A stretch of DNA of 64,000 nt from Argopecten irradians. Lineage: Eukaryota; Mollusca; Bivalvia; Pectinida; Pectinidae. Position numbers and translations under genes: made by a program. Below are positions 45,852 through 58,977 of this stretch, in pieces. The notes below the pieces were generated by a model. It worked only from the letters and a program-made list of their open reading frames with translations. It did no database searches and was not told the origin of the DNA. The stretch covers positions 34,087,604-34,151,603 of the forward strand of contig NC_091142.1 in the NCBI RefSeq assembly GCF_041381155.1, in the 5' to 3' direction. How positions within the stretch are numbered: position 1 is the stretch's first letter; the number at the start of each line of letters is the position of its first letter.

Positions 45852-47463
45852 ATCTCAAACATCTTGAACCACTATCAGGTCATTGGTTTGAGGAGACTCA
45901 AGGCTTTCCAAAGTTTAGGGCCAGAAGAGGCGACCACTCGTTTTGGAAGCTCAAATGAGTTCTGACTTTCCGTCCGATTTCACCCCTTTTTATAGCGCTG
46001 CGCTGGTGATCATACCGACGAGTCCGAGCCAATCAAAACGCTTGTTACATAGTGCGTGCGGAATCCGCGAAATCCAACCATAACAAATGGCGAAATGCAC
46101 AGGAAAGCAGGCTGTCGTTTACAGAGACGTGATTTGGCTAGAATACGACGTTTTATGACATACCAATCTCGCAGCATGTTCGGGTGACTTCCATGAACAT
46201 AACAGAACATATTTATACATGTTTCCTGATAAAAATATATATACTTTGTGCCATTTTCGATATTTGTCGAATCTCAATACTTGACGTTAACGCTATAGAT
46301 TCAAATCGTCAGTTTAGTTTCGAATCAGAAACAACCAGTTAGTCATTTATAATGAATGTATGGTGAGTACTTTGGTAAGTCTTTGCAGCCATAATTTGCT
46401 CACACATATTATTCCAATGTGATAGTACACGCTGTGAATTTATAAACAGACTGATGGCAATACATTTTAAAAAAATAATAATGTTCAATATATATACACC
46501 AAATAACTCTTAACATTCAACACATACTTTACATGAATAATTCACATGAGGAATATCACTTCCTAAGTATCTATATTTATCAATAATATAGTTATAATTA
46601 ACTTATAATTTCTCCAGAAATTTATGAGAAAAAAAATATATTAATATAATACTCTATAATTCGATTATTAAATTAATTTTACAGAACTTAACATTTTAAT
46701 TCTCTTCTCATTTAATTCAATAATTATTGGAATAATTGTTCATGTTTACCCTCATTTCACTTCTCATATTGGAATTTCCTCGTCTTCTGGTCACGTCCAT
46801 CGAGTTCCTATCATCTGGTGCTAGATCTGGTGCTTGTATCCCGTCATCCGGAGGTATTTTTATAGGTGGTACACTGGTATACGGTTTTACGACTTCATTC
46901 CAAAATCCATATTGCAGAGAAAGTGCAATTATATTGTTCAGACATGCTCATGAGACCTAAACAAAAATTGGAATTACGTAAGACAATAGTCCTAAATTTA
47001 TTTAAAGGACTATTCTATAATTCTTGAGCTATATTTGGTTTTTCATCACCCCTTCAATATAATTTCTAAGTAATTGTGATGAACTACCTTAGGTTTTGAC
47101 TTTTGAGATTTTTGGATTTTATTCACAACATTCATTTATTTTCTGTAATAACGACATATGGACCTATCCATGAGCACCGAGTAATTAGGAGCCCAATACC
47201 ACTTTTTTAGGAGGAATTGTAATGCCAAATTAGATTCACCTCTTTTGAATTGAATTGAGAGTTTGAGTTATTTTCTGGTCATGGATTCATGGTTTCCCAT
47301 TTTGTTGATCGAGAGTGGTAAAAATTAATCTCTAGCAAGGCACCCAACTCAAGAAGTTGCTTTGAGGCATACACAAAAATGGTGACAATTCTTATCTATG
47401 AATTTTTGTGCAACTGTTGTTAGCTTTCTGATTTACGCATGGGTATTGCCTCAATCCATTTAG
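45852..47463 (-). other. 3' part of the gypsy element, no readable gene
   Basis: Probably LTR U3 and the region downstream of integrase. Contains the TATA-like motif near 45990 and pyrimidine-rich runs at about 46690-46800. No frame could be read. Confidence 0.35.
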
Positions 47464-47697
47464 TTAAAAGTAATCTGCTACTACTAGGAGTTTATAAATA
47501 AATTCCCCCTTATTGCTGAAAGGCAAAGGTCGCAATACATCAATGGCCCATCTCTCATAGGGAGACCCACATTGTATGTATGTAATCGACCCTTCGGGCC
47601 ATTTTGGTGGTGTTTTTCTAGCTGCACATTTGTCACAGCTTTTTAATCCACTGTTTGATATCTCGACATTCTGTCCCAGAAATATCGCTTCTATCAC
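47464..47697 (-). pseudogene. Gypsy integrase fragment
   Basis: The minus strand shows the end of the zinc-binding region (CDKCAARKTPP) and the start of the catalytic core (ERWAIDVLRPLP ... YKLLVVADYF) with the first catalytic Asp. Both are hallmarks of gypsy integrase. The remainder of the core is not readable. Confidence 0.82.
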
Positions 47698-48843
47698 TTT
47701 GGATGAGTGTTTTCTTACTCCCTACAATGACCTCCCAGGTCACACACTATTGTGTATCCTGCTTCCTCACATAAGTCTGTTTGGCGATTTGGGTATAACC
47801 ATTTGATTACAAGGGTGTCTTCCTTGGATGGTTTTCCATTTGTGACATAATGTGTCATCTCTTATAAGCGAGGGAAATCAAATCGCATCCAATCAAAACT
47901 TGGTGCTCTCACTCTAAATGAAAGATATATCAGGCCATTTAGGTCTTTCCCACGTTTTAACCCAGTTCCATACAATTTTAAAGGACTGGACTCATTTTCT
48001 GACTATCTTTAATTTGTAAGGAGATTAATAGTCTTTTATCTCTGTTTCAGATACATCCGGATGTCCCGGTGTGGAACCCTTAGCTGCTAGCCTTGGGTAT
48101 ATCAGACATATCTTGGTTTGGATCAGAACCCCTGGATACTTGACATTGGAGGAGTTTGTCTCCCCTAGAGTCACACTGGCATGGTTTGTTTTATATATCT
48201 TGTTGTAAACTCTACAAATTGTATCTGTAGTCTCATCAGAATACAGGTTTTATTATCAAACCTTTGTTCTGCTTTATCACAATGACTAACCAATTTCGAC
48301 CTCTAAACAAGGACTCCTAGATAAGGCATCAGCATTGCCATGAGCTTTACCTGCTCTAATATTCAATTTTATAAATGATAAGCAGATAATAATTCAAACC
48401 ATCTTTAGCCATTTGTCCCATCTAGTTTTTAAAATTGATCAACGGTTTTTGAAAGTAATTTGATCACCATGAATCACTTCTGACCAAGAAATATTGCCCA
48501 TAAAGATAGTGGTGAAATTGTTTAATAGAGTTTACTATTGCCAGTAATTCTCTACCTTGTGTCACACAATATTTTCTCTCAGATCTGCTGAAACATTTTA
48601 CTATAGTAACATATGACCTTCTCTTTCCCATCTTGTAGCTGCTGAGAGAGGACTTGCACCTAAACCTGAGTCAGAAGCATCTGGTTATCCATTATGAATT
48701 CACCTTCAGACCATGGATGGATGCAGTTTCGGCGAGCTTTGTCAATGCCCGTTTCAATGTGTAAAAGGCACTTTGACCAATCCCAAGGACCAGGTTAAAC
48801 CTTTGGTACTGCTCCGTCAACTTATGTAGTGGTTTAGCTATGG

Positions 48844-49402
48844 TCAAGCAAATCCTTGGACAAACTTCCTATAGTAGGAGCATAGCCCTAAGAATTGTCT
48901 CACCTCTTTAACAGAATTAGGAATAGGCCAATTTTTGACTGACTCTATTTCTTTTCTAAGATCGGTAGAGATACCCCTCTTCACTAACAATGTGGCCCAA
49001 AAATGAAACCTGTTTCTTACATAGGAAAACATTTCTTAGCATGCATTTTAAGATTAGCTTCCTGAAGCCTCCCAAAAACACTTTATGAAGGTTATTGATG
49101 TGTTCATCAAATATCTTGGCTAGTACTATTTATATCATCCAAATACACCATGCAAATATACGTGGGAAAGGTGGAATAAGTACTTTTTCCATTAACATCT
49201 TGCCAAAGGTTGCCGGGGCATTACAAAGGACCAACGATGGCATTGTATACAAATTGCCAAAGTCATCCCCCTGTATCTTATGGAAAATGCTGGTTTTGGG
49301 TCTATCTTCAGATGCTACCTTAACTTGCCAGTAGCCACTTTTGAGGCTCAAATGGTTGAAAATCCAGTTGTGAACTGATAGTGAGTCAAGAGTACTTATC
49401 AA
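48844..49402 (-). pseudogene. Gypsy reverse transcriptase fragments
   Basis: Read in two minus-strand frames. At 49402-49130: ISTLD, LKSGYWQVKV, RPKTSIF, LCNAPATF, then a degraded copy of the catalytic YxDD box region near 49135. At 49032-48844: GISTDLRKEIESVKNWPIP and VRQFLGLCSYYRKFV, which join the polymerase to the RNase H domain. Stops and indels abound. RNase H itself (about 47.7-48.8 kb) is unreadable. Confidence 0.85.
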
Positions 49403-49939
49403 ATCCTAGGAATTGGATGACTCATATCTTTGTCGTTGCATCCATTCAAATTTCCTATACGATTCCTAGGCAAATTTTGTGGCTCGGAATCCTTTTTCCG
49501 ATAATTAAGACCACTGTTGTTCTCCATGGGGACCTATCGGATCGGTTCGATTACCCTTTTTCTGGGCCATTTTTCTAATCGACTGATCCTCATCCTCCTT
49601 AACCAAAGATAGAGGAACACACGCCTGAGGTGTTTTTCGGACTAGGTATGGAGATTGAGCCTATTATATTTCTAATCGTGTCCCTGTCATGATGCATTCA
49701 TGTCCCAACTCACAGTGGCTGAATCGTGAGAAAAACTAACAAATTGATACTTTTTATAAATAATTTCATAGTATAATTTAAAACCACTATGAATCTCTCA
49801 TTCCGAGCTTATTACACAATGATTGCTCAAAGAGGGAATTCAAATGTCCGATATAGATTTGAGTTATGAATTTTGCCTAGAACGAGTGGAATTCAAATCT
49901 TTCACATTCTTAAGTGCTTTTGATCTCGCAATTTTCATC

Positions 49940-51418
49940 AAGAGCAACTAAAGTCGCCACCACAGATTTTTTGTACAACGTTGCGTTCACTAATCGATAA
50001 ATGTTCAGAAATGTCTTAAAGGGACATCAACCCATACTAGGGTTTAACAAACCGCTTTGACTAACTAACCACTCATGTTGTTTGATCATTGATCCTGGTG
50101 TAGGCTTTATAAAGCAGCTGGTAATTTTTGTGCACACATTGGTATCTAATATATTTTTCAGTAATCATTAACACACATTTTGGAAGGATATTAAAATTAT
50201 CCTCTGATAATTGAGACTCTAAAAACAAAGCGGGCTTTCCTGCTTCAACTATTTATATCCGAAAACATTTGAATTTCGTTCTCCAATCCATTTCTTCAAT
50301 CAATACATGTATAATAATGAGTTTCATATAGACTCGCGTGGTTCCGAACAATCTAAACCTCTGATCCCCCTGTTGTTTTACTTGTATATGTCTATCTCAG
50401 GAATTATTGTAACAACTTCTCTATTCGCTAAGCCAATAGAGTCAACGCTAACATATTCCACAATACCATTGTGTATTATCTCCAGTAGCGGTTAATCAAA
50501 TTTACTTTGGACCGGTTTTCTACATTTGAGTATCTATATATCCACTTTTGGAAGGCAGATAATTGTGTAGGAGTGGTTAACAGTTGCACATGTATGCCAT
50601 TATAGTAGCGGACGTGCGGAAAGTCTTTTGATGAGGTTGAGCTGGGGCTCAGGCATCTCAGAACTGTTGGAGTTGCATCATCATTTGCAGTTAGCATGGC
50701 TGTCTACACAGCAACAGCTAATATGCGTAGGTCTCTCCACCTCTTCTACTGTATTCCGACCTTCGAAGTCAGTTACTTAGTAGTTTCCCTTGAATCGGAG
50801 GGTGACTGAAGTTTACCACCATTAGATTGGGAAGTGTGGGAGGGGTTGTTGAAGTTTGAACTTTGTGTGACCTTTGTGTGACATTTGACCTTGACCTCTG
50901 TGTTTGGTTCCAATTTGAACCAGTACTGGTACAATATTCATGTGTGTCAAATCTGGAATTTTTCCTATTTTGGGAATCAAATCTTTGGTTACCAACATTT
51001 GGAACTCTATTTTGATTTGTGTTTTGGGTAAATTGACCATTTTGTGTTTGTTTTCCATAATATGGATTAAACACTTGGTTGTTACCATTTCCATTCCCAT
51101 TTCACCTATTCCTAGGTTTAGGATTTTGTCCATTTGAAGTGAAACTTGAGTTTCTTTGATCTACCAAATTTTTGGTAGTTTTGTGTAGGGCTTGTATGGA
51201 CTTATTTAATGTCGCAATATCAATGCCCTCTTGATCTGCCATTTTAGAAGGATATAGCATTTGGGTGTGGCACACAGTGCGATCTTCCTCAGAGATCATG
51301 TGTATTGCCTTACTCCTTTGCTTCTCAGCTAACCTATGAGCCTCGAGCCTGATGGCATGCGTTTCGACTTCATTAAGGTTCTTTGGTCTCAGTTCCCTGA
51401 TCCGTAACCGGGTATCAG
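49940..51418 (-). pseudogene. Second, partly degraded copy of gag 3' end and protease
   Basis: 51418-50820 is almost identical to 53008-52412 (gag C-terminal part). 50810-49940 follows 52400-51652 (protease) but with dozens of extra bases, so no frame survives. It shares with the other copy the same TGA at the end of the first gag frame (near 51102). It is joined to the first copy by a unique 233-bp segment (51419-51651). Confidence 0.85.
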
Positions 51419-51651
51419 AATTTATTTTGTGTCCAGCAAGATCTGTCATACCCAAATCACGGGATGATTTTGAGAAACTATCTTTGTACTTTAAAAGTAA
51501 TTCTTTTAATTGACCACTTTGATTCTCATTCAGATATTCACAAGATCGCTCATTGAATGTTCCGGAATAATATGAGTTTGTGGTTTTCCCACAGTGACTT
51601 CATTAACTTGCACATTCTCGTGCTTTTGATCCACAATTTCATCAATAGTAT

Positions 51652-52239
51652 CTATAGTCGCCACCACAGAATTCTTATACACTCTGCGTTCATTATCGCT
51701 AAGTTCAGAATTCTTAAAGGGACATAATCCATACTAGGGTTTACAACAGCTTTGGCCACTAACACCTCATGTTTTGACATGAATCCTGGTGAAGGCTCTA
51801 TAACAGCTGTATTTTGTCTACAAATTGGATCATTAAATTTTCCAGTAACAATCATCTCACAATTTGGAGGTATTATAATATTCTCTGATAATGATACTCT
51901 ACAACAAGCTGGCTTTCCTGCTTCAGCTTGATATCGGAAACATTGAATTTCGTCTCCACCCATTTTCAAGCAATTCTTGTTTAATAAGATATCAATAGAA
52001 TGCGTGGTCAGAAAATCTAAACCTATGATCCCCTGTTGTTTAATGTCTGCTATCAAGACTTCTTGTAACAACTTCTGTTTCCCTAAGCCAATAGCAAGCT
52101 TACATTTTCCAATAAATGGTGTTTTATCTCCAGTAGCGGTTATCAAATTTAATTTGACCGGTTCTTCATTGGAGTTCTTTATATCCAATTTTTGGAAGCA
52201 GTTATTGCTTAGAATGGTTACAGTTGCACCTGTATCCAC
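51652..52239 (-). pseudogene. Gypsy aspartic protease region
   Basis: The 195-codon open frame opens with MDTGATVTIL, the DTG active-site loop of retroviral-type aspartic proteases. It continues through a GIIGLDFL motif typical of the second half of the fold. The upstream in-frame link to gag is broken. Confidence 0.85.
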
Positions 52240-52362
52240 TAGTAGCGGAAGTGCAAAGTCTTTGATTTGTGCACAAACAAACCGGTGTGATCATTATTTA
52301 TGCTGCTCACAACAATATCTGTGGGTCTCTCCACCTCTTCTACTGAATTCCGACCCTCGTAG

Positions 52363-53732
52363 TCAGTATCTAGTAGTTTCCCTGAATCGGAGGTGACTGA
52401 AAGTTACCACCATTAGACTGGGAAGTGTGGGAGGGGTTGTTGAAGTTTGAACTTTGTGTGACCTTTGTGTGACATTTGACCTTGACCTCTGTGTTTGGTT
52501 CCAATTTGAACCAGTACTGGTACAATATTCATGTGTGTCAAATCTGGAATTTTTCCTATTTTGGGAATCAAATCTTTGGTTACCAACATTTGGAACTCTA
52601 TTTTGATTTGTGTTTTGGGTAAATTGACCATTTTGTGTTTGTTTTCCATAATATGGATTAAACACTTGGTTGTTACCATTTCCATTCCCATTTCACCTAT
52701 TCCTAGGTTTAGGATTTTGTCCATTTGAAGTGAAACTTGAGTTTCTTTGATCTACCAAATTTTTGGTAGTTTTGTGTAGGGCTTGTATGGACTTATTTAA
52801 TGTCGCAATATCAATGCCCTCTTGATCTGCCATTTTAGAAGGATATAGCATTTGGGTGTGGCACACAGTGCGATCTTCCTCAGAGATCATGTGTATTGCC
52901 TTACTCCTTTGCTTCTCAGCTAACCTATGAGCCTCGAGCCTGATGGCATGCGTTTCGACTTCATTAAGGTTCTTTGGTCTCAGTTCCCTGATCCGTAACC
53001 GGGTATCAGAGTCTGGTATAGCATCGATAAAGTAATCCAATGCTAGGATATCTATCATTGATGCATCAGCCATAGAGTATGCTTGGCGAGTCATTTTTCG
53101 GATAGACTGAGCCATCTCAGAAAGTGTCTCATCCTTTCCTTTAACTCTTGTTTGGAGTCTAGCTCCGTAAATTTCAGAGCGTTCCAATGACCCAAACCTT
53201 ACATTACGTAACCTAACTAGGGTATCAAAATCATTTATTTTTGCTACTATTTCAAATTGGGACAGATATCCTTCTAGATTTTCTCCACCAGAATATTGTT
53301 GAGGTTTTAAACTCTGTCTTGTATAGTATGCAGTGTTTCGTGTGTTCAAAGGAGGTGATCCACGACTATTGTCATTTATGTCAGCCACTGGTGAACTACA
53401 AACATTAGCACTCTGGTGTTCATGAGGATTTCTTTCCCTATGACTATGATTAATTCTATTTTCTAAAGATTCTACATGTTCATGTATACTATTAATTTCT
53501 TGTCTATAAGCTCTCTATTGAGTTCCCATAAATTCCTTCTATTGTCTTCTCTAAAACTATCAAACTGTTTGTTTATATTCTCCATCAGAATATTAGCTAA
53601 ATCTTTGCTATTTTGTGTATTTTCAGAACTTTGAATCATTTCTGGAGAAGCTCTATTATCAACCTCTTCATTCTCGGTATCCAGACCATCATTCCTTATC
53701 CGGAATGTTACTTCAGAATCTGAATCGGACAT
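52363..53732 (-). pseudogene. Gypsy gag region
   Basis: The first block (53732-53472) is Asp/Glu/Ser-rich. A one-base slip near 53505 leads into the main block (53388-52693), which contains the capsid-like segment YSGGENLEGYLSQFE, QTRVKGKDETLSEMAQ and IDAIPDSDTRLRIREL. A TGA near 52695 precedes a Gln/Asn-rich block (52665-52363). I see no CCHC zinc knuckle. Identification rests on position before the protease and on the gag-like 'L..fe' segment. Confidence 0.75.
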
Positions 53733-53866
53733 CTCTACAGATTTTTATGATTTCAGTAAAGCTTAACTCAATATCTCAGATTCAATTTGTGATTTTTTTT
53801 ATATACCAAAAACTATGGTAATTTTAATGTCTTTTTATGGATTCACTAGACACTGGAACTCAGTTT

Positions 53867-53884
53867 ATCCCACTTCTGACACCA
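53867..53884 (-). promoter_or_regulatory. Primer-binding site, tRNA-Leu type
   Basis: Read on +, these 18 bases end in ctgacacca and look like the 3' end of a tRNA-Leu, so the minus-strand element would be primed by that tRNA. One base separates the site from the LTR end at 53886 (TG on +, CA on -). Confidence 0.75.
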
Positions 53885-53885
53885 A

Positions 53886-54414
53886 TGTAACTTTTCGAGT
53901 CGGGTTGCGTATTTCAGCAATAGCATAGTAAAAGAAATATATAAGGGATTCGGTTCCAGCCTAGCACTACTCCATAAAAGAAAAAAGTCAGGAATAAAAA
54001 TCAACTTATGATTTATTATAATCACAAATCATCAAAGTACAGGTACTGGATACATGGAGATTGACCAAGGTTATACAAACATTCTACACTAAATACTGAT
54101 CTAGATGCTTGAATATATTATTGGAATATGGACATTTCCATAAATAGAGGTGCTTCCATCTATACTGGTATAATGCTCCGAATATGGAGAAATAAATAGA
54201 TAATATATAAAACTGTTATAATAAACATTAATTATTAGCTTAAGAATATGTAATGAATCTATAGACAGAGGTGCTTCCGTCTACAAATAGTGTTCCGAAT
54301 ACGGAGACGTTTCCCCGTTTTCGCCAACGGACAACACTCATATTCTGAGAGCTTTGTAACTAAACTTTATAAGAGTTATTCCCCTTGGAACGTTAAGTTC
54401 CCTTTACGGAGAAG
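53886..54414 (-). repeat. 5' LTR copy, truncated at its U3 end
   Basis: Starts with tgtaac next to the primer-binding site. Similarity to the 3' copy runs to 54414, then stops abruptly, so the outer promoter part seems to be missing. Confidence 0.8.
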
Positions 54415-55928
54415 AAACACAGGTAGGCCCACTACTGTAAACGTTTACCGCTCTCAAAATGTTAGCTTATATTTATATATTGTTGTTTCAAACACTTCAA
54501 TAAATATTAGAGATATCTATTACAAGTACTGTAAAGCTACAATTGTAGGATTCCGTTTCATTGATATTTCGAATCACCCAAACGTACATTGTGTAGGTAT
54601 AAGTAAGGAGGGCCTACTATCGCCGATTCACAGTTCGAGTAGATAACGTACAGGACTTGTCTGTCCCGCGAGGTGAACAAAAATGCATTTTCGTACTAGG
54701 TCGTTTTGGTTAAACTTATCCAACTCAAAGACTGATGTTATCCTGACATATTATCCATTTGCGTACAACCAAAGATGTAAACAAAATATAAATAGGATGT
54801 AGATCTACATGTTGTAGCGAACAACACAGACTCACCGACACACAACATGTAAACATTGCGACGTCATCGGAATGTGCAAAACTGTACATTGTACAACATT
54901 GTTTATTTAGCTTACGCACGGAAGCATTGCTCAAAGAGGCACGGTAGTGACATAAACAATGTAACTTTTCTACATTTGTATTTACACACGTACATGTATA
55001 TGTGTTGAAACCTATTTTGATACCTAGTCGTACATGTTCATCGAACGTACGTTCGGTACTGAAAACACCAGAAGTTTCTGATTTGGACCATCATAAATTC
55101 ATCCACGCGGCTCCAAATTGCGCGTGACATACTCAATCTATCGTGAAATAAAGTTGAGTAGCCTTTGGTAGAAATAAACGGGGTTTATACTATCAATTCA
55201 CCACTGACTGTAAATATTCACGTATATCACATTGAGTGTAGCCGAGTTTATAACCATTCTCAGATCGGGGCTAGACCTCCATTGTTCTCATAGGATATAT
55301 GACGATGTCATGAATTTACATTCCTGAGTAAATATTCGCTGTTACGGATCGTAACAACTCTAAATACTCGTTTTTATACCTTGTATTTTTTATCAGTTGT
55401 CCAGACTAGTAATTATAATTGCAAGTTGCATGTTGAAGCCATGTTACATTTCTGTCTATTTGTTTTCTCTCCTGTTAACTTACTGAAGATCTATGTACAC
55501 ACAACAATATATATTTAAATGTTTATTTTTATTGAAAATAAAACAAATAAACAAAAAGGGCCTACAATACGCAGTGATTGTGACAAAAAAAAGAAGATAT
55601 AACACAGAATTAATCATCGCACAGATTCAACTCGTACTACGAAGGCTGATCGTAATTGGTCACTATGACCTTTATTTGGTCAGGTGACCTGAAAAGGGAA
55701 CAAATAGAAACAAGCATATAATTGCCTATCTGGCACTTGGTACTTGGCACAAAGTTTCCGACAATTTCAACAATGTTTAACATGGACGGAATGACATTAG
55801 AACAAGAGTATCACAATTTAATTTGTTTCAATTTACCTGAATTAAAACAGTAAAATACATGTAGCGACGTAAAAAAAACTTCAACAAAAACATGCCTTAA
55901 AATGAGCATGTAAACTATACAAAAATAA
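54415..55928. other. Intergenic, nothing recognised
   Basis: No repeat match, no gene. The open frame ending at 54646 starts within the LTR and has no motif. Confidence 0.4.
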
Positions 55929-57485
55929 ACAAGAGGCCCATGGGCCTTAACGGTCACCTGACATCCAATAGTAATTTGTCATTTAAGGGCCAACATAATA
56001 GCTATGAGGGACTTTAACACATGGTGTGTTAATTTTTTCCCTCCTGTATTCAACACAGAAGCTGAAGTAAATATGAACTGATGTTGATGAAATTCTGTAT
56101 GCAATGAGGTCTTGGATGAATTTGCATACTGGAACAATTTATCATAACTGACATATGGTAGTTATTTTTCTTTCTAATTTTATCATCCTATGGTCAGGTG
56201 ACCTAAATATTTAAGCCATTTGGACCCCACTGGGCTCCACCCCTCAGCCTTTGGGGATGAGACAGGGTCAAAATGACATAATAGCAAAATGTCCACTTAT
56301 GGTTATAATGTGAATCAAAAGTTTGAACAATTTCCATTAGAAAATAAACAAAATATACCCATAAGTATTCAATATAAACTATAGCAAACTTAGCCTCCTC
56401 CCCAGGGGCAAACAAAGAGGCCAAAGGTTATAAAATTCACAATTCTGATAAAGCACTACAATATCTTTAGAACACAAGGTCCAATAATAGCATTATTACA
56501 AAGGACATGAACTCTATAATATAGTTCCCGTCGAAAAATTCCCTTTTTCAAACTCATCATAGATCTTGTTGATATAAGGCTACATACAGAGTTTCATCAA
56601 AATCAGTTCACATTTACCAAAGTTATCTTGTTCACAAGCACAATGATAAATTTAGAACAAAGGGCAATTACTGGTATGTTACTGTCGAATAATTCTCATT
56701 TTTGAACTTGTTCGAAATCTTGCTGATATAAGGCTACATACAAAGTTTCATCAACCTTGGTTAACATTTACTCAAGTCATCATGCTCACAAATTAAAGTT
56801 AACGCACGATGGACAATAGGCTATTGCAGTACGTCACTATGACGTATGGTCAGGTGACCTAAAAATAATGACAGTGACCTTGACCTGGCAATCCTAAAAC
56901 TGTATCTTGTCGAAAATATTATGGTGCTTTAAATTTGTGTGAAGTTTGATCAAATCAGCCGCTAGAGCACTGAAAAGGATTTTCTAAAAATAGTAACGGT
57001 GACCTTGACCTTGACCCTGCAACCTTGAAACTCAAACTTTTTCAGTCCTTTGTATTTGTGTGCAGTTTGATCAAAATCACTCAAGGAATGACGCCGCTAG
57101 ATTGCTGACAAAGAAATTATCTAAAAATAGTAATAGTGACCTTGACCTTAGTCTGGCAATCTTCACACTCAAACTTGTCCGAGATATAATGATCCTTTGT
57201 CTATGTGTGAAGTGTGTAAAAAATAACTCAAGGAATGAAGCCGCTAGAGTGTTGATTGGGATTTTCTAAAAATAGTAGCAGTGACCTTGAACTTGACCCA
57301 GCAACCCTGAAACTCGAACTCGTCCGAGATCTTGTTAATATTAAGCTACATACAAAGTTTCATCAATCTCGGTTCACATTTACTCAAGTTATCGTGTTCA
57401 CAACAAAAAATTAACGCACGGCGGACGATGACGGACAAAAGGCTATCGCAATAGGTCACCATGATCTATGGTCAAGTGACCGAAA
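55929..57485 (-). repeat. Group of tandem-core elements in minus orientation
   Basis: Starts 'aagaggcccatgggccttaa' plus 'cggtcacctgac', the inverted terminus of the 33.4-34.5 kb family. The subunits end at 'ggtcaggtgacct' near 56200 and 56855 and 'ggtcaagtgacc' near 57478. The last part has three units of about 145 bp with 'gtgaccttgacctt', 'aaactcaaact' and 'gccgctagag' (56865-57300), then 'cgcacggcggacgatgacgg'. Confidence 0.75.
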
Positions 57486-58107
57486 AATAGTGAGGTTTTT
57501 GTAAAGTATGTTTTTTCTTCCAAAATGTACACACCATTGCCTGTAATTTTTTGTAACTTGGGGCGTATAACACTTTACATTTAATATTAAAGTATGATCC
57601 ATATAGCATAGATTTATCAGGTTACGGTATTAATAATGATTGTCAAAAGTGAAAGTATGAATTTACTGGAATTTTCAGTATTCTTTCTGTGAATAAAACT
57701 GTCACATTATTGTTGAGGTAGTCCGAGCAAACATTTATGGGCATTCCACTAAGACTCTTTGTATTGATCTCTGTTTGTTTACACCGTCACCTTGTAACAC
57801 AATCTGTATTACCTGTAATACAGAGTGTTAACAACAACATTGAATAAACATGACCTCATACTACATGCTCTAAAACAAACTAAAGCTTATCCAGTGAGTA
57901 ACAATGTACTTTAACTGATTTAGTAAGTGCAAAGAACAACATTTTTCACGTGAAGAATTAAGGAACTTCCTGTAAATTCCTATCGTCACTTTTGATCGGG
58001 TCTTCAAAGTCAACATGAATAACTTGAATGAATGACTTGATAAGTCTATATGGAATATGGATAATACTTTCATTTTTAAATTGCTAAAATTACTTTTACA
58101 GGTTTCA
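57486..58107. other. Intergenic, nothing recognised
   Basis: AT-rich, with no open frame carrying a motif. Confidence 0.4.
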
Positions 58108-58117
58108 TTTTCAATAC

Positions 58118-58616
58118 TTGTTTGTTTGATTAATCAACGTCCTATTAACAGCTAAGGTCGTGTAAGGACGGCCTCCCATGTATGTGGTGTGTTGCGTGTA
58201 TGTTGTTGGAGGTGCGTGTTTGAGACTGCGGTATATTCATGTTGTGTCTTCTTGTATAGTGGAACTGTTGCCCTTTTTATAGTGCTATATCACTGAAACA
58301 TGCCGCCGAAGACACAAAGTAACACACCCCACCCAGTCACATTATACTGACAACGGGCGCACCAGTCGTCCCACTCCCTGTATGCTGAGCGCTAAGCAGG
58401 AGCAGAAACTACCACTTTCATAGACTTTGGTGTGTCTCGGCCAGGGGACAGAACCCAGAGCCTTCCTCACAGGGGCGAACGTTCAACTCGGAGGCATTAG
58501 GAAGGGTTAAGTCAGTTAGGAAGAAGAGAAAAGATAAGATCCTAAATTTAGTCGCCTTTCACGATCATGTAATAGGGGCAGCAGGTACAATTCTAACGCC
58601 CTACCTGCAGGGCATT
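58118..58616 (-). repeat. (CAAA)n-tailed retroposon, full length with 10-bp target duplication
   Basis: 499 bp, from ttgtttgtttg to 'cctacctgcagggc' plus 'at'. Flanked by ttttcaatac at 58108-58117 and 58617-58626. The best reference copy for the family. I see no open frame and no clear tRNA boxes. Confidence 0.92.
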
Positions 58617-58808
58617 TTTTCAATACAACCCAAAATTGTTTTACACATTTCTTTTTCCTTTTTCCTGCGCTTGCTTTTCGGGTTTGCTCCACAGACAACT
58701 TGCCAAGCATGTTTTCTTTATTATTTCACTTTTTTAAGCTTAAGCTTCAAGTTTTTGTTTTCTTTACGGAGAGCTTGTTCCTCATTTTCTTTCAGTTTGG
58801 CATACTTG

Positions 58809-58977
58809 TTGTTTGGTGTCTTCGGCGACATGCTTCGGTGATATAGCACTATAAAAAAGGGCAAAAGTTCCCCTATACAAGAAGACACAACACTGCATAC
58901 ATGGGAGGCCGTCCTTACATGACCCTGGGTGTTAATAGGACGTTAAAATAATTAGGCAAACAAACAAACAAACAAAA
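58809..58977 (+). repeat. (CAAA)n-tailed retroposon inside the decayed minus-strand gene
   Basis: 169 bp, starting in 'ttgtttggtgtcttcggcg' and ending (caaa)n. Flanked by ggcatacttg at 58799-58808 and 58978-58987. Removing it joins two halves of the coiled-coil frame. Confidence 0.92.

Larger units (their letters stand above)
44826..54414 (-). mobile_element. Ty3/gypsy-type LTR retrotransposon, decayed and rearranged
   Basis: Minus-strand order: LTR copy (53886-54414), primer-binding site, gag, protease, a second gag/protease block, reverse transcriptase, integrase, LTR copy (44826-45851). The order protease-RT-integrase is that of Ty3/gypsy. All reading frames carry stops or indels. Between about 45.1 and 50.8 kb the sequence has many single-base insertions against its own duplicate. 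Confidence 0.88.

Noticed and set aside
53867..53884. End of a genuine tRNA-Leu gene
   Set aside because: Only the last 18 bases resemble the tRNA and they abut an LTR, so a primer-binding site is the better reading.
54290..54646. Open frame of 118 codons beside the LTR
   Set aside because: It begins inside the LTR, crosses its end and has no recognisable motif or codon pattern.
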